Shown: one piece after another, positions 26,290-38,001 of the stretch | How the letters are laid out: each line of letters opens with the position of its first letter | Numbering within the stretch: the first letter of the stretch is position 1 | NCBI GenBank assembly: GCA_020638575.1 | Contig: JACKIH010000003.1 | Location: 2,895,501-2,959,500, forward strand | Direction: 5' to 3' | Origin: Rhodospirillaceae bacterium | GTDB taxonomy: Bacteria; Pseudomonadota; Alphaproteobacteria; DSM-16000; Inquilinaceae | Length of the DNA stretch: 64,000 nucleotides | The notes under the pieces: generated by a model | Told to the model about the DNA's origin: nothing | The model's database searches: none | Seen by the model: the letters and a program-made list of their open reading frames with translations, nothing else | Position numbers and translations under genes: made by a program

Positions 26290-27596
26290 CGGAGCGGTCG
26301 GAGGCGCATCTGCCGGAGCGGGTGCAGGCCGCCATCGCCCAGCGCGAAGCCCTGAGCGAGATCCTCATCGGCTGGGTGCAGTTCGCCGTGCTGGCGACCT
26401 TCGCCATCCTCTACGCGGTCACCCCGCCGGCAGCGGACAACGACCGCACCATGCTGCAGCCGGTGCCGCTGGCGCTGGCAGGCTACTTCGCCTTCACCGT
26501 GCTGCGGTTGATCCTGGCGCATCTCAGGGCGACGCCGCCCTGGCTGCTCTATCTCTCCATCGTGGTCGACATGGGCCTGCTGCTGGGCCTCATCTGGTCG
26601 TTCCACATCCAGTACCACCAGCCGGCCCCCTTCTATCTGAAGGCGCCGACGGTGCTCTACCTGTTCATCTTCATCACGCTCAGGGCGCTACGCTTCGATG
26701 CCCGCTACGTCATCGTCGCCGGGCTGGTGGCCGCGGCCGGCTGGGCGGTGATGGTGGTCTACGCCGTGCTGGCGTCGGCAGAGCCGATCACCCGCGACTA
26801 CGTGGCCTACATGACCGGCAACCGCATCCTCCTGGGGGCGGAGATGGACAAGATCATCTCCATCCTCATGGTTACCGGCATCCTGGCGCTGGTGTTGCGG
26901 CGCGCCCGGGCGATGCTGGTGGCCGCGGTGCGCGAGGGCCTGGCGGCCGAAGAGCTGAGCCGCTTCTTCGACCCGGCGGCGGCGCGCGCCATCACCGGAG
27001 CCGACCGGCAGATCGCCGCGGGCGACGGCACGCTGCGCAACGCCGCCATCCTGATGGTCGACATCCGCGGCTTTTCCACGCTGGCCGACCGGCTGGCGGG
27101 CGACGCCATCATGGCCATTCTCGGCGACTACCACCGCCGCGTGGTGCCCATCGTGCGCAGCCACGGCGGGGCTGTGGACAAGTTCCTCGGCGACGGCGTG
27201 ATGGCCACCTTCGTGGCCGGAGCCGACGATGCCGCCCCGGCGGCGGACGGGCTGCGGGCGCTGGATGCCGTGATCGCCGCGTTCGCCGACTGGCGGCCGG
27301 ACGCCGCGGCGGGGGAGCGCCTGGCCGTCAACGGCGCGGTCGCCACCGGGCGAGTCGCCATGGGCGCCGTGGGCGACGAGGAACGCCTGGAATACACCGT
27401 CATCGGTGCCGCGGTGAACCTGGCCGCCAAGTTGGAGAAGCACAACAAGCCGGTGGGATCGGCCGCCCTCACCACGGCCGAGGCGTACGCGCTCGCCGTC
27501 TCCCAGGGCTATACGCGTACGGCCCAGCCGCGGCGGCTGGACGGCGTGGAGGTGTCCGGCCTCGTCGACCCGATCGATCTGGTGGTGCTGGCCTGA
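26286..27596 (+). CDS. Membrane class III adenylate/guanylate cyclase
   Basis: A 436-residue protein with an N-terminal membrane domain of about six helices (roughly 25-210) and a C-terminal class III cyclase domain. The metal-binding Asp lie in LMVDIRGFSTLAD (about 259) and KFLGDGVMATF (about 303). The substrate and transition-state segment is EYTVIGAAVNLAAKLE, with Asn and Lys present. The GTG start at 26286 overlaps the methyltransferase stop. Whether it makes cAMP or cGMP cannot be told by eye. It is convergent with the ABC transporter genes. Confidence 0.9.
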   Translation: MTERSEAHLPERVQAAIAQREALSEILIGWVQFAVLATFAILYAVTPPAADNDRTMLQPVPLALAGYFAFTVLRLILAHLRATPPWLLYLSIVVDMGLLLGLIWSFHIQYHQPAPFYLKAPTVLYLFIFITLRALRFDARYVIVAGLVAAAGWAVMVVYAVLASAEPITRDYVAYMTGNRILLGAEMDKIISILMVTGILALVLRRARAMLVAAVREGLAAEELSRFFDPAAARAITGADRQIAAGDGTLRNAAILMVDIRGFSTLADRLAGDAIMAILGDYHRRVVPIVRSHGGAVDKFLGDGVMATFVAGADDAAPAADGLRALDAVIAAFADWRPDAAAGERLAVNGAVATGRVAMGAVGDEERLEYTVIGAAVNLAAKLEKHNKPVGSAALTTAEAYALAVSQGYTRTAQPRRLDGVEVSGLVDPIDLVVLA

Positions 27597-27642
27597 GCGT
27601 GGGCCATCTCCGGCCGGCCGGGCTTCCCGGCAGCCGCCAGCC

Positions 27643-28812
27643 CTATTTGTAGGGATCGGCCGCGTCGCGCAGCCCGTCGCCGAAGAACTGGAAGGCCAGC
27701 ACGATCACGATCACCGGGATCACCGGCGCCATCAGCCACGGGTAGATGGCCACCACGTTGATGTCCTGGGCGTCGTTCAGCAGCACGCCGAGGCTGACCA
27801 CCGGCGCACTCAGCCCGAGGCCGAGGTAGCTGAGCGCCGTCTCCCCCAGGATCATCGCCGGGATCGACAAGGTGGCAGACGCGATCAGGTGGCTGGCGAA
27901 GCTGGGCAGCAGGTGGCGGCGGATCACCCGGCCGGGCGAAGCGCCCATGAGCTGGGCGGCGGTGGCGAAATCCTCCTCCCGCAGCGACAGCAGCTTGGAG
28001 CGCACCGCGCGGGCCAGGCCCGTCCAGTCCACCAGGCCGAGGATGATGGTGATGCCGAAATAGATGAGCAGCGGGCTCCAGGTGGGCGGCAGGGCGGCCG
28101 ACAGGGCCATCCACAGGGGGAGCTGGGGGAAGCTCTGGAAGATTTCGATGATGCGGTTGATGACGTTGTCGACCCAGCCGCCGTAGTAGCCGGCGAGCCC
28201 GCCCATCAGCAGCCCCAGCGAGAAGCTGATGGTCACCCCCACCAAACCGATGGTGAGCGACACCCGGCCGGCATAGATCATGCGGCTCAGCACATCGCGG
28301 CCGAGCTGGTCGGTGCCCAGGAGGAACAAGGTCCCCCCTTCGGCCGGGCAGAACAGGTGTACGTCCATGGGGATCACGCCCCAGAACCGGTAGGAATCGC
28401 CGGAGCAGAAGAAGCGCACCTGCTGCGGGTTGTCGATGTCCAGCGTGGTCACCAGCTCGCGCTGCTGCAGGTCGAACTCCGTTCTGGTGCCGTAGACGAA
28501 CGGGCCGATGAACTCCCCGTTGTGGAAGAAGCGGAGCTGCTGGGGCGGGGTGTAGATCTGCGCGTCGTGGCGGGTGTCCTGGTGGTAGGGGGCGATCACC
28601 TCCACACACAGCACCGACAGGTAGAAGAACGCCAGCACCGCGCCGGACACCATGGCCAGCTTGTGGCGCCTGAGCTTCCACCACATGATCCGCCACTGCG
28701 AGGCCAGGTAGTAGGCTTCCTGCTTCGCCGTCAGCGGTTCGGTGTGATAGGGGTCCCACGGGGCGCGGTTGACGTAGTGCTCCAGGTGGTCGCGGCGGCG
28801 CGGCGGCATCAT
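27643..28812 (-). CDS. Dipeptide/oligopeptide-type ABC transporter permease (DppC/YejE-like)
   Basis: Inner-membrane permease of 389 residues. A long N-terminal tail (about 45 residues, MMPPRRRDHLEHYVNRAPWD) precedes the first helix, then a periplasmic insert of about 110 residues with two Cys, and five further helices. The BPD-type EAA loop is EDFATAAQLMGASPGRVIRRHLLP. The C-terminus AFQFFGDGLRDAADPYK is typical of DppC/OppC permeases, and the large insert resembles YejE. The start overlaps the stop of the upstream permease (ATGA). It is the last gene of the minus-strand run. Confidence 0.9.
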   Translation of the reverse strand: MMPPRRRDHLEHYVNRAPWDPYHTEPLTAKQEAYYLASQWRIMWWKLRRHKLAMVSGAVLAFFYLSVLCVEVIAPYHQDTRHDAQIYTPPQQLRFFHNGEFIGPFVYGTRTEFDLQQRELVTTLDIDNPQQVRFFCSGDSYRFWGVIPMDVHLFCPAEGGTLFLLGTDQLGRDVLSRMIYAGRVSLTIGLVGVTISFSLGLLMGGLAGYYGGWVDNVINRIIEIFQSFPQLPLWMALSAALPPTWSPLLIYFGITIILGLVDWTGLARAVRSKLLSLREEDFATAAQLMGASPGRVIRRHLLPSFASHLIASATLSIPAMILGETALSYLGLGLSAPVVSLGVLLNDAQDINVVAIYPWLMAPVIPVIVIVLAFQFFGDGLRDAADPYK

Positions 28813-29807
28813 CGGCCGGCCCTCCCGCCCAGCCGGATGCGCGGATCCAGCACCGCCAGCAGGAGGTCGGAGACGAGCACGCCGATCACCGTCATCACCG
28901 CCAGCAGCAGCACGAAGGAGCCGGCCAGGTACATGTCCTGGCTTTCCAGGGCATGCACCAGGATGGGGCCGGTGGTGGGCAGGCTGAGCACCACGGCGAC
29001 GATGGTGGCGCCCGACAGCAGCTCCGGCAGCAGGCTGCCGATATCGGCGATGAAGGGATTGAGGGCGGCGCGCAGCGGGTACTTGATGAGCGCGCGCCGC
29101 CGCGACAGGCCCTTGGCGATGGCCGTCACGTAGTACTGCTTTTGCAGCTCATCCAGGAGGTTGGCGCGCAGCCGGCGGATCATCGCCGCGGTGCCTGACG
29201 TGCCGATCACGATCACCGGGATCCACAGGTGTTCGAGGATCGACAGCGCCTTGGCCAGGCTCATGGGCTGGTCGATGAAGCGATCGTCCATCAGGCCGCC
29301 GATGGACGTGCCGAAATGCACGTTGGCGAAGTAGATCAGCACCAGGGCGAGCAGGAAGTTCGGCGTGGCGAGCCCCAGGAACCCCAGGAAGGTCAACCCG
29401 TAGTCGCCCCAACTGTACTGGTGGGTGGCGGAATAGATGCCGATGGGAAAGGCCACCGCCCAGATGAACAGCGTCGTCGCCAGGGTGACGACGATGGTCA
29501 GCATCACGCTGTCGCCGATCACTTCGGACACCGGCAGGCGGTATTCGAAGCTGTAGCCGAAATCGCCCTGGAGCACGCCGCCGATCCACATGAGGTATTG
29601 TTCGGCGAACGGCCGGTCGAGGCCGTAGAGCTCGCGCAGGTACTGCACGCGGGCCAGGTCCACGCCCTCGCCGCGGCTGGTCTGTTCGTTGACCATGGTG
29701 GTGAGGAAGTCGCCGGGCGGAAGCTGGATGATGACGAAGCTGATCACGCTGATGGCGAACAGCGTCGGGATCATCACCAGAATCCGCCGGGCGACATATG
29801 CCAGCAT
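28809..29807 (-). CDS. Dipeptide/oligopeptide-type ABC transporter permease (DppB/YejB-like)
   Basis: A 332-residue permease starting MLAYVARRILVMIPTLFAIS, with six predicted helices and the DppB hallmark FGYSFEYRLPVSEVIGDSV. The EAA-like loop is QYYVTAIAKGLSRRRALIKYPLR. It pairs with the DppC-type permease that it overlaps by four bases. The substrate-binding protein gene lies 42 bases upstream on the same strand. The substrate is predicted to be a peptide or other oligomeric solute. Confidence 0.92.
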   Translation of the reverse strand: MLAYVARRILVMIPTLFAISVISFVIIQLPPGDFLTTMVNEQTSRGEGVDLARVQYLRELYGLDRPFAEQYLMWIGGVLQGDFGYSFEYRLPVSEVIGDSVMLTIVVTLATTLFIWAVAFPIGIYSATHQYSWGDYGLTFLGFLGLATPNFLLALVLIYFANVHFGTSIGGLMDDRFIDQPMSLAKALSILEHLWIPVIVIGTSGTAAMIRRLRANLLDELQKQYYVTAIAKGLSRRRALIKYPLRAALNPFIADIGSLLPELLSGATIVAVVLSLPTTGPILVHALESQDMYLAGSFVLLLAVMTVIGVLVSDLLLAVLDPRIRLGGRAGR

Positions 29808-29849
29808 CGCGTCTCTCCGCCTCCGGATGGGCCGGGGGTGCGCCCGGCC

Positions 29850-31768
29850 CTATTGCGGGTCCAGCCAGAAGGTGTCCGGCCGGTAGAGGCCGAACTGGGC
29901 GCCCGGATCCCAGCTATAGATGCCGATTTCCGGCAGGTTGTGCAGGTGCTGGTTGACGACGACGGGCTGCAGCACACCCTGCACCGTGCCGATGGAGGTC
30001 ACCTCCGCGGCGTGGATGTCGAGCATGCGCCCGGTGATGGCGAGGCGCTCTTCGGGGTCGGTGGTATTGCGCCAGTCCTCGTAGAGCTGCATCAGCTCCT
30101 CGGCAAACGGCATGTCGGCGGGCTCCCCGGCGGCGCCGTCGGTCTGCACGTACTGGCCCCATCTTGGGTATTGCAGCCAGTTCTGGTCCACCGGCGCCAA
30201 TTCGTTGGGCATGGTGGTGGCGGTGAACAGGGCGTTGTCGAAGCCGTACCACACCGACATCACCGCCTCGCCGGTGAAGACACGGGTGCGGAACACGTCG
30301 CGCTGGGACGACGCGGTATAGAGGTCGACGCCGATGGCTTCCCAGTCGTCCTCGATCAGCTCCAGCGCGTCGATCTCCTGGCTGCGCTCGCCGGAGGTCT
30401 CCACGACGAGCTGCATGGGCCGCCCGTCGGGCAGCAGGCGGATGCCGTCGCTGCCGCGTTCGCTGAGCCCGATCTCGTCCAGCAGTGCGTTGGCGCGGTC
30501 GGGGTCGAAGGTGGCGTTCAAGGTCAGCCGGCCGGCGTCGAACACGGGGGAGTCGGCCAAGGCCGTGTTGTTGCCGGGGGTACCGAGCCCGTAGAAGACG
30601 ACGCGGTTCAAGGACGCCCGGTCGATCGCCAGCGACAGCGCCTGGCGGAAGCGGCGGTCGCGCATCAGGGCGCGCCACACCGGATCGGCGGCGTTGAAGT
30701 TGGGGTAGAGCGCGATTTCCGAACCGTAGGCAGTGGTCCACAGGTAGAGGTTGAAACCCATGCGCTGGGACGCCGCCTGCAGGAACGGTACGTCCTCGAA
30801 GCCCAGTCCGCGCGCCTGCAAGTCGCTGTCGCCGGCACCGGCGCGCGCCGGGATCAGTGCGGCATCGACCACGCCGACATAGACGCGGTCGAGATAGGGA
30901 AGCTGCGTGCCCGTCTCGTCCACCCGGTGGAAGTAGGCGTTGCGCTCGAAGATGAAGCGCTGGGAAGGCGGCGGCGTGGTGTTCACCCAGGGCTGCAGGG
31001 TCGGCAGCTCCACATTGTCGGCGTCGTAGAGGTCGCCGCGGCGGATGAACAGGGCCACCCAGTCGCGCTGGCCCGATGCCGCCACCAGGGCCGCCAGTTC
31101 GTCGGGATCGGCGTAGGCGGCATGGAACTGGCTGAGGTAGTGGGCCGGGGCGTAGATGTAGAGCGGCCGGGCACCCGCCAAGGCCGGCAGGAAGCCGGGA
31201 TTGGGCGAGGTCCAGGCGTAGCGGACCGTGGTGTCGTCGAGGATGGTCACCACCGGCGGCGACCCGTCGACCAGGAGCTGCGCCGGAACGCCGTAGGGAC
31301 TGAGATCCGTGTTGGTGGCCACGTCCTCCCACCAGAAGCGGAAGTCGTCGGCCGTAAAGGGGGCACCGTCGGACCAGCGGTGGCCGGCGCGCAGGTGCAG
31401 CGTGAACACCCGCTCGTCCTCCACGTCGAGGGACTCCAGGATGTCCGGCTCCAGCGCGAAGTCGCGGTTGTAGCCCACCAGGCGGGCGTAGCCGTAGACG
31501 GTCATGATGCGGATGTCGCGGGCCCGCTGGGCGAACCAGGTGATCGACCCGCCGGAGACGCCCGGCTCGTCATAGTCGGCATCGAAGGTGATCACCCGCG
31601 GGTGCGCCGGCAGTCGCTGGTCGATGGGGGGCAGCTCGCCGGACCGCACCATGGGGGCCAGGCTCACGGGGTCGGTGTAGGCCATCTGCGCGGCAGCGGG
31701 GGCGACGGCCACCAGCACCAGGGCGAAAAGCAGGCCGGCCAGCGGCGGATAACGGCGGACGGGCGATC

Positions 31769-31772
<4 letters not shown>
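29850..31772 (-). CDS. ABC transporter substrate-binding protein, family 5
   Basis: A 640-residue periplasmic solute-binding protein with a signal peptide (MRSPVRRYPPLAGLLFALVL..AAAQ). The mature part has the family 5 (DppA/OppA-type) layout: GYARLVGYNRDFALEPDILESL, HLRAGHRWSDGAPFTADDFRFWWED and RFRQALSLAIDRASLNRVVFYG. It is longer than DppA (about 530), like other alphaproteobacterial members with YejA-type partners. GTG 31772 overlaps the ATPase stop (GTGA), and the site GGAGAAGG lies in the end of the ATPase gene. The ligand cannot be read from sequence. Confidence 0.9.
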
Positions 31773-33675
<1,903 letters not shown>

Positions 33676-33679
<4 letters not shown>

Positions 33680-34239
33680 CCTCCGGTACCCGCCCGCGGG
33701 TCGTGCAGCGCACCGCCGGTGACGCCCCAGCGCACGGCCAGGCTGTCTTCCTCCGGGTGCGGCTCAATGCCCAGCGCCATCAGGTTGGCGAGCGTGGCAT
33801 CGCTCAGCGCCAGGTCGCGCGCCTTGGCGGCCTCGAAGGCGCGGGCCACCAGGTCCTCGAAGCCGTCGAGGGCGGACTCCACACGCAAGGTGGTACGGCC
33901 GCCGCCGAGCGTCAGGTGCATCCAGCCGGCCGAACGGTCGCGCCGGGTGGAGAAGAACTTGAGCCGGAGCGCGGACAGCTCCTCCCAGGCGATGCGCCGG
34001 GCGAGCGGCCCCGTCTGCCACACGGCGCTTTCGTCGTAGCCGAACGCCGAAAGCTGGCGCAGCAGCGTGCGGCCGAGGAACCAGGCGGAAACCGCGCCGA
34101 ACAGCGCGAAGGTCCAGAATACCAGGGGCACCGCATCCACCAGCAGCAGCACCGCGGTGCTGAGGCCGAGGCCCAGCGCACCGCGGCCATAGTCGGCCAG
34201 CAGGCTGCCGGTGGGATAGCGCAGGGTCGCCGCGGTCAT
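33676..34239 (-). CDS. Small membrane protein of unknown function in the transporter run
   Basis: A 187-residue protein with two close hydrophobic segments (about 22-60), then a soluble part with VWQTGPLARRIAWEELSALRLKFFSTRRD. This resembles bacterial PH-like membrane domains, but I cannot assign it. It overlaps both neighbours by four bases (ATGA at each end), the polysaccharide deacetylase upstream and the ATPase downstream, so all three are probably co-translated. Confidence 0.75.
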
Positions 34240-35027
34240 GCCGAAACTCGCTCGGGCGCCGCATGCGCCGCCGCCAGCGCTTCGCCCAGGCTCTCCCAGC
34301 GGGCCTTGGGGTGGCCGGAGACGAAGCCGACGAACGCGGCCACGTGCGCCCACACGTCGGCGTCGTGCACCAGGTGGTGGGTCATCAGGCCCACCGGAAA
34401 ACCGGCGGCGTCGGCAAGGCTGCGAACCACCCCCGCTTCGGCCTGGGCGTCGATGGCGGCGAGCCCACGGCTGGTGTGGCTGTCCCAGTCCATCACGTCG
34501 ATATCGACGTCGACGCACGGCAGGTCGGTCTCCACCGGCGAGGCGGCGAGCCCGGACACCGCCCGGAAGCCCAATGCCGGCAGCCGCGCCAGCGCCCCGC
34601 GGTCGGCCCGGTTCCACGGCGGCACCATCACCGGCAGCAGCCGCGGGCCGAACAGGGCCGAGAGATGCGCCCAGCCTTCGGCCATGCGGCCGTCGAGCCA
34701 GGCCGGGTCGGCGTCGTCGGACAGCTCCACGTTGCGGCCCTCCGCCGCGGTGTTGCCGTGGTCGTAGCCGTGCTGGGCGACGGCGACCGGCGGTCCCGCC
34801 GCATCGGCCGCGGCCAGGGCGTCGGCCAAGCTCGCTTCGGCGCGCGCCGGGATCACCGCCAGGGTGAGCGGGGCCGCGGCATCGCGCGCCACCGCAAGCA
34901 GCCGGTCGAGGGCCGGCGAGGCGGTGCCGGCATCGTCGTCGCGCCACCAGAACGCTACCGGCCGGGCTGCCGCATCCAACGCTGCGGCAAGCCGGGGAAA
35001 GGAAGCGTGGTGGGGCGGGGGGAGCAT
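34236..35027 (-). CDS. Polysaccharide deacetylase-like protein (CE4/NodB fold)
   Basis: A 263-residue protein with the metal-site pattern of NodB-type deacetylases: AFWWRDDDAG (Asp-Asp) near the N-terminus, VAQHGYDHGN (the HxxxH-like motif), PPWNRADRGALARL, and SGLMTHHLVHDADVW near the end in a slightly altered form. The enzymes remove N-acetyl groups from sugars. It has no obvious signal peptide, so a cytoplasmic glycan substrate is likely. The stop overlaps the small membrane protein. The glycosyltransferase gene upstream ends 72 bases before it. Confidence 0.82.
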   Translation of the reverse strand: MLPPPHHASFPRLAAALDAAARPVAFWWRDDDAGTASPALDRLLAVARDAAAPLTLAVIPARAEASLADALAAADAAGPPVAVAQHGYDHGNTAAEGRNVELSDDADPAWLDGRMAEGWAHLSALFGPRLLPVMVPPWNRADRGALARLPALGFRAVSGLAASPVETDLPCVDVDIDVMDWDSHTSRGLAAIDAQAEAGVVRSLADAAGFPVGLMTHHLVHDADVWAHVAAFVGFVSGHPKARWESLGEALAAAHAAPERVSA

Positions 35028-35099
35028 GGGCAGACGATGTGGCGGTTGGCGGCGGCGGTCAATCGCCCGCCAGACCAGCGGACAAAACGGGCCGGCGCA

Positions 35100-36290
35100 C
35101 TATAGGCCGGAAGCCGGGTCGTCCGACACCCCTCGGCGTCGCCCGGCGGCCTCCAGCAGGATGCGCGCGGTGGCCTCTGCCCCGTCGGTGGCGAGGTCGA
35201 GCGGCGGCGGCGGCGGTCCGCTGAGCGCGGCATCGATGGCGGCGGCCAGGCGCTCGGGCGTCAAGCCGGCTTCGGCGGTCACGCGAACGTGTCCGCGGTC
35301 GGCCAGAAGGGTCGCCCGGTCGGTCTGCTCGGTTTCCCGGCCGTGCGCGAAGGGCACCAGCACGGCCCGGCAACCGGCGGCGATCACGTCCATCACGGTG
35401 TTGTAGCCGGCCTGGCTGACCGACAGGCGGCAGCGTGTCAGAAGTTCCGGGAAGTCCGGCCGGGCCGGCTCCACCACCAGGTCGGGCACCAGGCCAGGAT
35501 GGGCGGCAGCCATCAAGGCGGCCCGCTCGGCGTCCGCCAGGTCGGGACCCAGCAGCAGGCGCCAGCGCGCGTCGGCTGCCATGCGGCTGAGCGGCCGGGC
35601 GGCGACGGCGGCCCGGAGCACGCCCGCCCCCACCGCCCCGCCGCCGACGGAGACCACCACCTCGTCTGTGCCGTCCGCACCCGGCACTGCAGCGGCGGCG
35701 CGCGGCGGCACCACATAGCCGGTGTAGCGGATGCGTTCGGCCAGCTCGACCGCCGGCGGAAAGCTCGCTTCCAGGGGCAGCAGCCGGGGGTCGCCGTGGA
35801 CCAGCACCAGGTCGCACCAGCGCCGCGCGTGGCGGGTGATCCAGGCGTCCTTCTTGGCATCGTGGCGCACCAGGATATCGCGCAGCGAGGAGGCCACCAG
35901 CGGCCGCTCGCGGCCGGCGGTCAGCCCGTCCAGCAGCGGTGCCAGCTCCGCCCGGAAGGCGCGGCGGCCGAAGGGGAAGGTTTCCAGCAGCACGATGTCC
36001 GGCCGCACGCGCCGGGCCATTGCCGCCAGCCGCTCGGTGCGCTCCGCCCACAGGGCCTCGCCGGCCGGCCGGCCGGCGCTATCGATCAGCGCGGAGAAGG
36101 CGGCATCGGCGCTGCGCAGGGGCGGAAGCTGCACCACGTCCGCCCCGCGGAAGCGGGCCGAGGCCACCGGGTGGCCGCCCTGGGCCACCGCCACTTCGGC
36201 CCCGGCCGCCACCAGGGCTTCGGCGATCAGCGAGGCGCGGCGGGCGTGGCCGATGCCCAGCAGGTGCTGCACCCAGAACAGGACCCTCAC
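35100..36290 (-). CDS. Glycosyltransferase, MurG/GT28-like
   Basis: A 396-residue GT-B-type glycosyltransferase, MRVLFWVQHLLGIGHARRAS. The C-terminal donor site has VVVSVGGGAVGAGVLRAA and LSVSQAGYNTVMDVIAAGCRAVLVPFAHGRETEQTDRA, the UDP-sugar pattern of MurG/GT28. It is distinct from MurG itself. GTG 36290 overlaps the stop of the histidine phosphatase gene (GTGA). It belongs to a run of four glycosyltransferase genes, so it likely helps assemble a surface or storage glycan; the sugar is unknown. Confidence 0.85.
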   Translation of the reverse strand: MRVLFWVQHLLGIGHARRASLIAEALVAAGAEVAVAQGGHPVASARFRGADVVQLPPLRSADAAFSALIDSAGRPAGEALWAERTERLAAMARRVRPDIVLLETFPFGRRAFRAELAPLLDGLTAGRERPLVASSLRDILVRHDAKKDAWITRHARRWCDLVLVHGDPRLLPLEASFPPAVELAERIRYTGYVVPPRAAAAVPGADGTDEVVVSVGGGAVGAGVLRAAVAARPLSRMAADARWRLLLGPDLADAERAALMAAAHPGLVPDLVVEPARPDFPELLTRCRLSVSQAGYNTVMDVIAAGCRAVLVPFAHGRETEQTDRATLLADRGHVRVTAEAGLTPERLAAAIDAALSGPPPPPLDLATDGAEATARILLEAAGRRRGVSDDPASGL

Positions 36291-36898
36291 GCCGTTCCCC
36301 CCGCCGCCAGGGAGAGATTGGCGGCCAGGAGGGACGGGAGGCCGGCGGCATCCAGCTCCACCACATGGGCGCAGCCGTCGACCAGGCGCACCGGCGGCGG
36401 TCCCGCCATGGTCCAGCCGGTGGCGAGCGCCAGCAGGGCGCGCAGCACGCCCTTGTGGGTGACGACGACGGTGGTATCGCCCTGGCCCGCCCGCGCCGCC
36501 AGCCAGGGCGCAAGCCGCGCCATCACCTCGCGCGGGCTTTCGCCGCCGGGCGGCCGGTAGTCGAGCCCCTGGGCTTCGATCGCCGCCATGCCGGCGGGAT
36601 CGACGGCGCGCAGGCTGGCCAGGCAGCGGCCCTCCCAGGCGCCGTAGTCCTGTTCGATCCAGGCCGGATCCGGCACCGGCTCGCTGCCCATCAGCACGGC
36701 CGTCATGACGGCACGGGCAAGCGGGCTGACGGTCCAATCCACCTCGCCCACCGCCCAGTCGGTGAGCACAGGCGCGATGGCCCAGGCGGCCGCTTCCGCC
36801 CGGCCGTCGGAGGAGAGCGGCAGGTCGCGCCGGCCCTGCAGCCGGTGTTCCGGCGTCCAGGCGGTGGCGGCATGGCGCAGCACGATCAGGCGCGACAT
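36287..36898 (-). CDS. Histidine phosphatase superfamily protein
   Basis: A 203-residue phosphoglycerate mutase-like phosphatase. The N-terminal catalytic motif is IVLRHAATAW (RHG type with Ala in place of Gly), and the second His is VVVTHKGVLRALLALATG. The acidic site is QDYGAWEGR. The substrate may be a phosphorylated sugar, which would suit its place between glycosyltransferase genes. It overlaps its upstream neighbour by 13 bases and its downstream neighbour by 4. Confidence 0.88.
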   Translation of the reverse strand: MSRLIVLRHAATAWTPEHRLQGRRDLPLSSDGRAEAAAWAIAPVLTDWAVGEVDWTVSPLARAVMTAVLMGSEPVPDPAWIEQDYGAWEGRCLASLRAVDPAGMAAIEAQGLDYRPPGGESPREVMARLAPWLAARAGQGDTTVVVTHKGVLRALLALATGWTMAGPPPVRLVDGCAHVVELDAAGLPSLLAANLSLAAGGTA

Positions 36899-38001
36899 AG
36901 CGCCTCCAGCACGCCGCTCAACTGGGCGGCCGCACGGTCGAGGCCGAAGCGCTGCGGGGCCGACGCCAGGGCTTCGGCGGCGAGCGTGGCGCGGCGGTGC
37001 GGGTCGTCCAGCAGGCCGGCCACCGCGGCGGCGAAGGCGGCCGGGTCGCGCGGCGCCACCAGCAGGCCGCTGCGCCCGTGGTCGACCACCTGGGGGACGC
37101 CGCGTTCTGCCCCGGCCACCACCGGCAGGCCGGCCGCCTGGGCTTCCATCAGCACCATGCCGAAGGCTTCGTTGACGGCAGGCCAGACGAACAGGTCTGC
37201 GGCGGCGTAGAGGCCGGGCAGGTCGTCCGGCGCCATCGCCCCCAGCCAGTCCACGCGGCCGGGGGGGAAGCGCATGAGCACGGGGCCGCGCGCCGGCCCG
37301 TCGCCGACCACGGCGAGCCGCCAGGGGCGGTCCTGTAGCTCGGCCAGGGCTTCGGCCAGCAGGGCGTAGGAGGCTTCCTTGTCGCCCGGCCGCATCATGG
37401 CGACGGCGAGCAGGCGGGGCGGTCCGCCCTCCGCTCCCCACCAGTGGCGGCGCCAGGCGTCGCGTTCGGTCGCGGCGGCGGCAAACTGGGCGGTGTCGAG
37501 GAAGGGGGCCAGCCGCTCCACCCGGCCCGGCGCCAGGGCTTCCAGACCGTCGGCGTCCTCTGCGGTCAGCGCCAGCAGCCGGTCGGCCCGGCGGATCGCC
37601 GCCTCCGCCCCCTCCAGCCCCAGCGCCCACGGGCCGCTGCGCTGCTTTTCGGCATGCGAGGCTTCGACGACGACATAGGGCATGGCCAACGCGTCGGCGA
37701 CGCGCGGGCCGATCCAGTCCGGCGCCTTGTGGTAGTTGTGGTAGGTGATCCACGCCCGCGGCCGGTCGTCCGCCGTCGCCCAGCGGGCCGCAAGCTGGTC
37801 GGCGACGCGCCACGCGGCATCGCGCAGGCGGCGCTGGCGGCCCTCCACCCGGCCGTCGTCCCAGATGCGCAGGCGGCTGGCCACCACCGGCCGGTGGCCG
37901 CCGCGCTCCAGCGCCGCCAAGATCAGCCGGGCCATGCGCCGGTCGCCCGACGGCACCGGGTGATCGGGCGGCTTCATGGGGGCGTAGACGGCGACCCTCA
38001 T
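36886..38001 (-). CDS. Glycosyltransferase family 4 protein
   Basis: A 371-residue GT-B enzyme beginning MRVAVYAPMKPPDHPVPSGD. The donor-binding half has RLLAVAMMRPGDKEASYALL, WLGAMAPDDLPGLYAAADLFVWPAVNEAFGMVLMEAQAAGLPVVAG and GRSGLLVAPRD, including the EAFG...EAQA (E-x7-E) motif of GT4. ATG 38001 overlaps the preceding glycosyltransferase stop by four bases. The acceptor is unknown. Confidence 0.9.
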   Translation of the reverse strand: MRVAVYAPMKPPDHPVPSGDRRMARLILAALERGGHRPVVASRLRIWDDGRVEGRQRRLRDAAWRVADQLAARWATADDRPRAWITYHNYHKAPDWIGPRVADALAMPYVVVEASHAEKQRSGPWALGLEGAEAAIRRADRLLALTAEDADGLEALAPGRVERLAPFLDTAQFAAAATERDAWRRHWWGAEGGPPRLLAVAMMRPGDKEASYALLAEALAELQDRPWRLAVVGDGPARGPVLMRFPPGRVDWLGAMAPDDLPGLYAAADLFVWPAVNEAFGMVLMEAQAAGLPVVAGAERGVPQVVDHGRSGLLVAPRDPAAFAAAVAGLLDDPHRRATLAAEALASAPQRFGLDRAAAQLSGVLEALCRA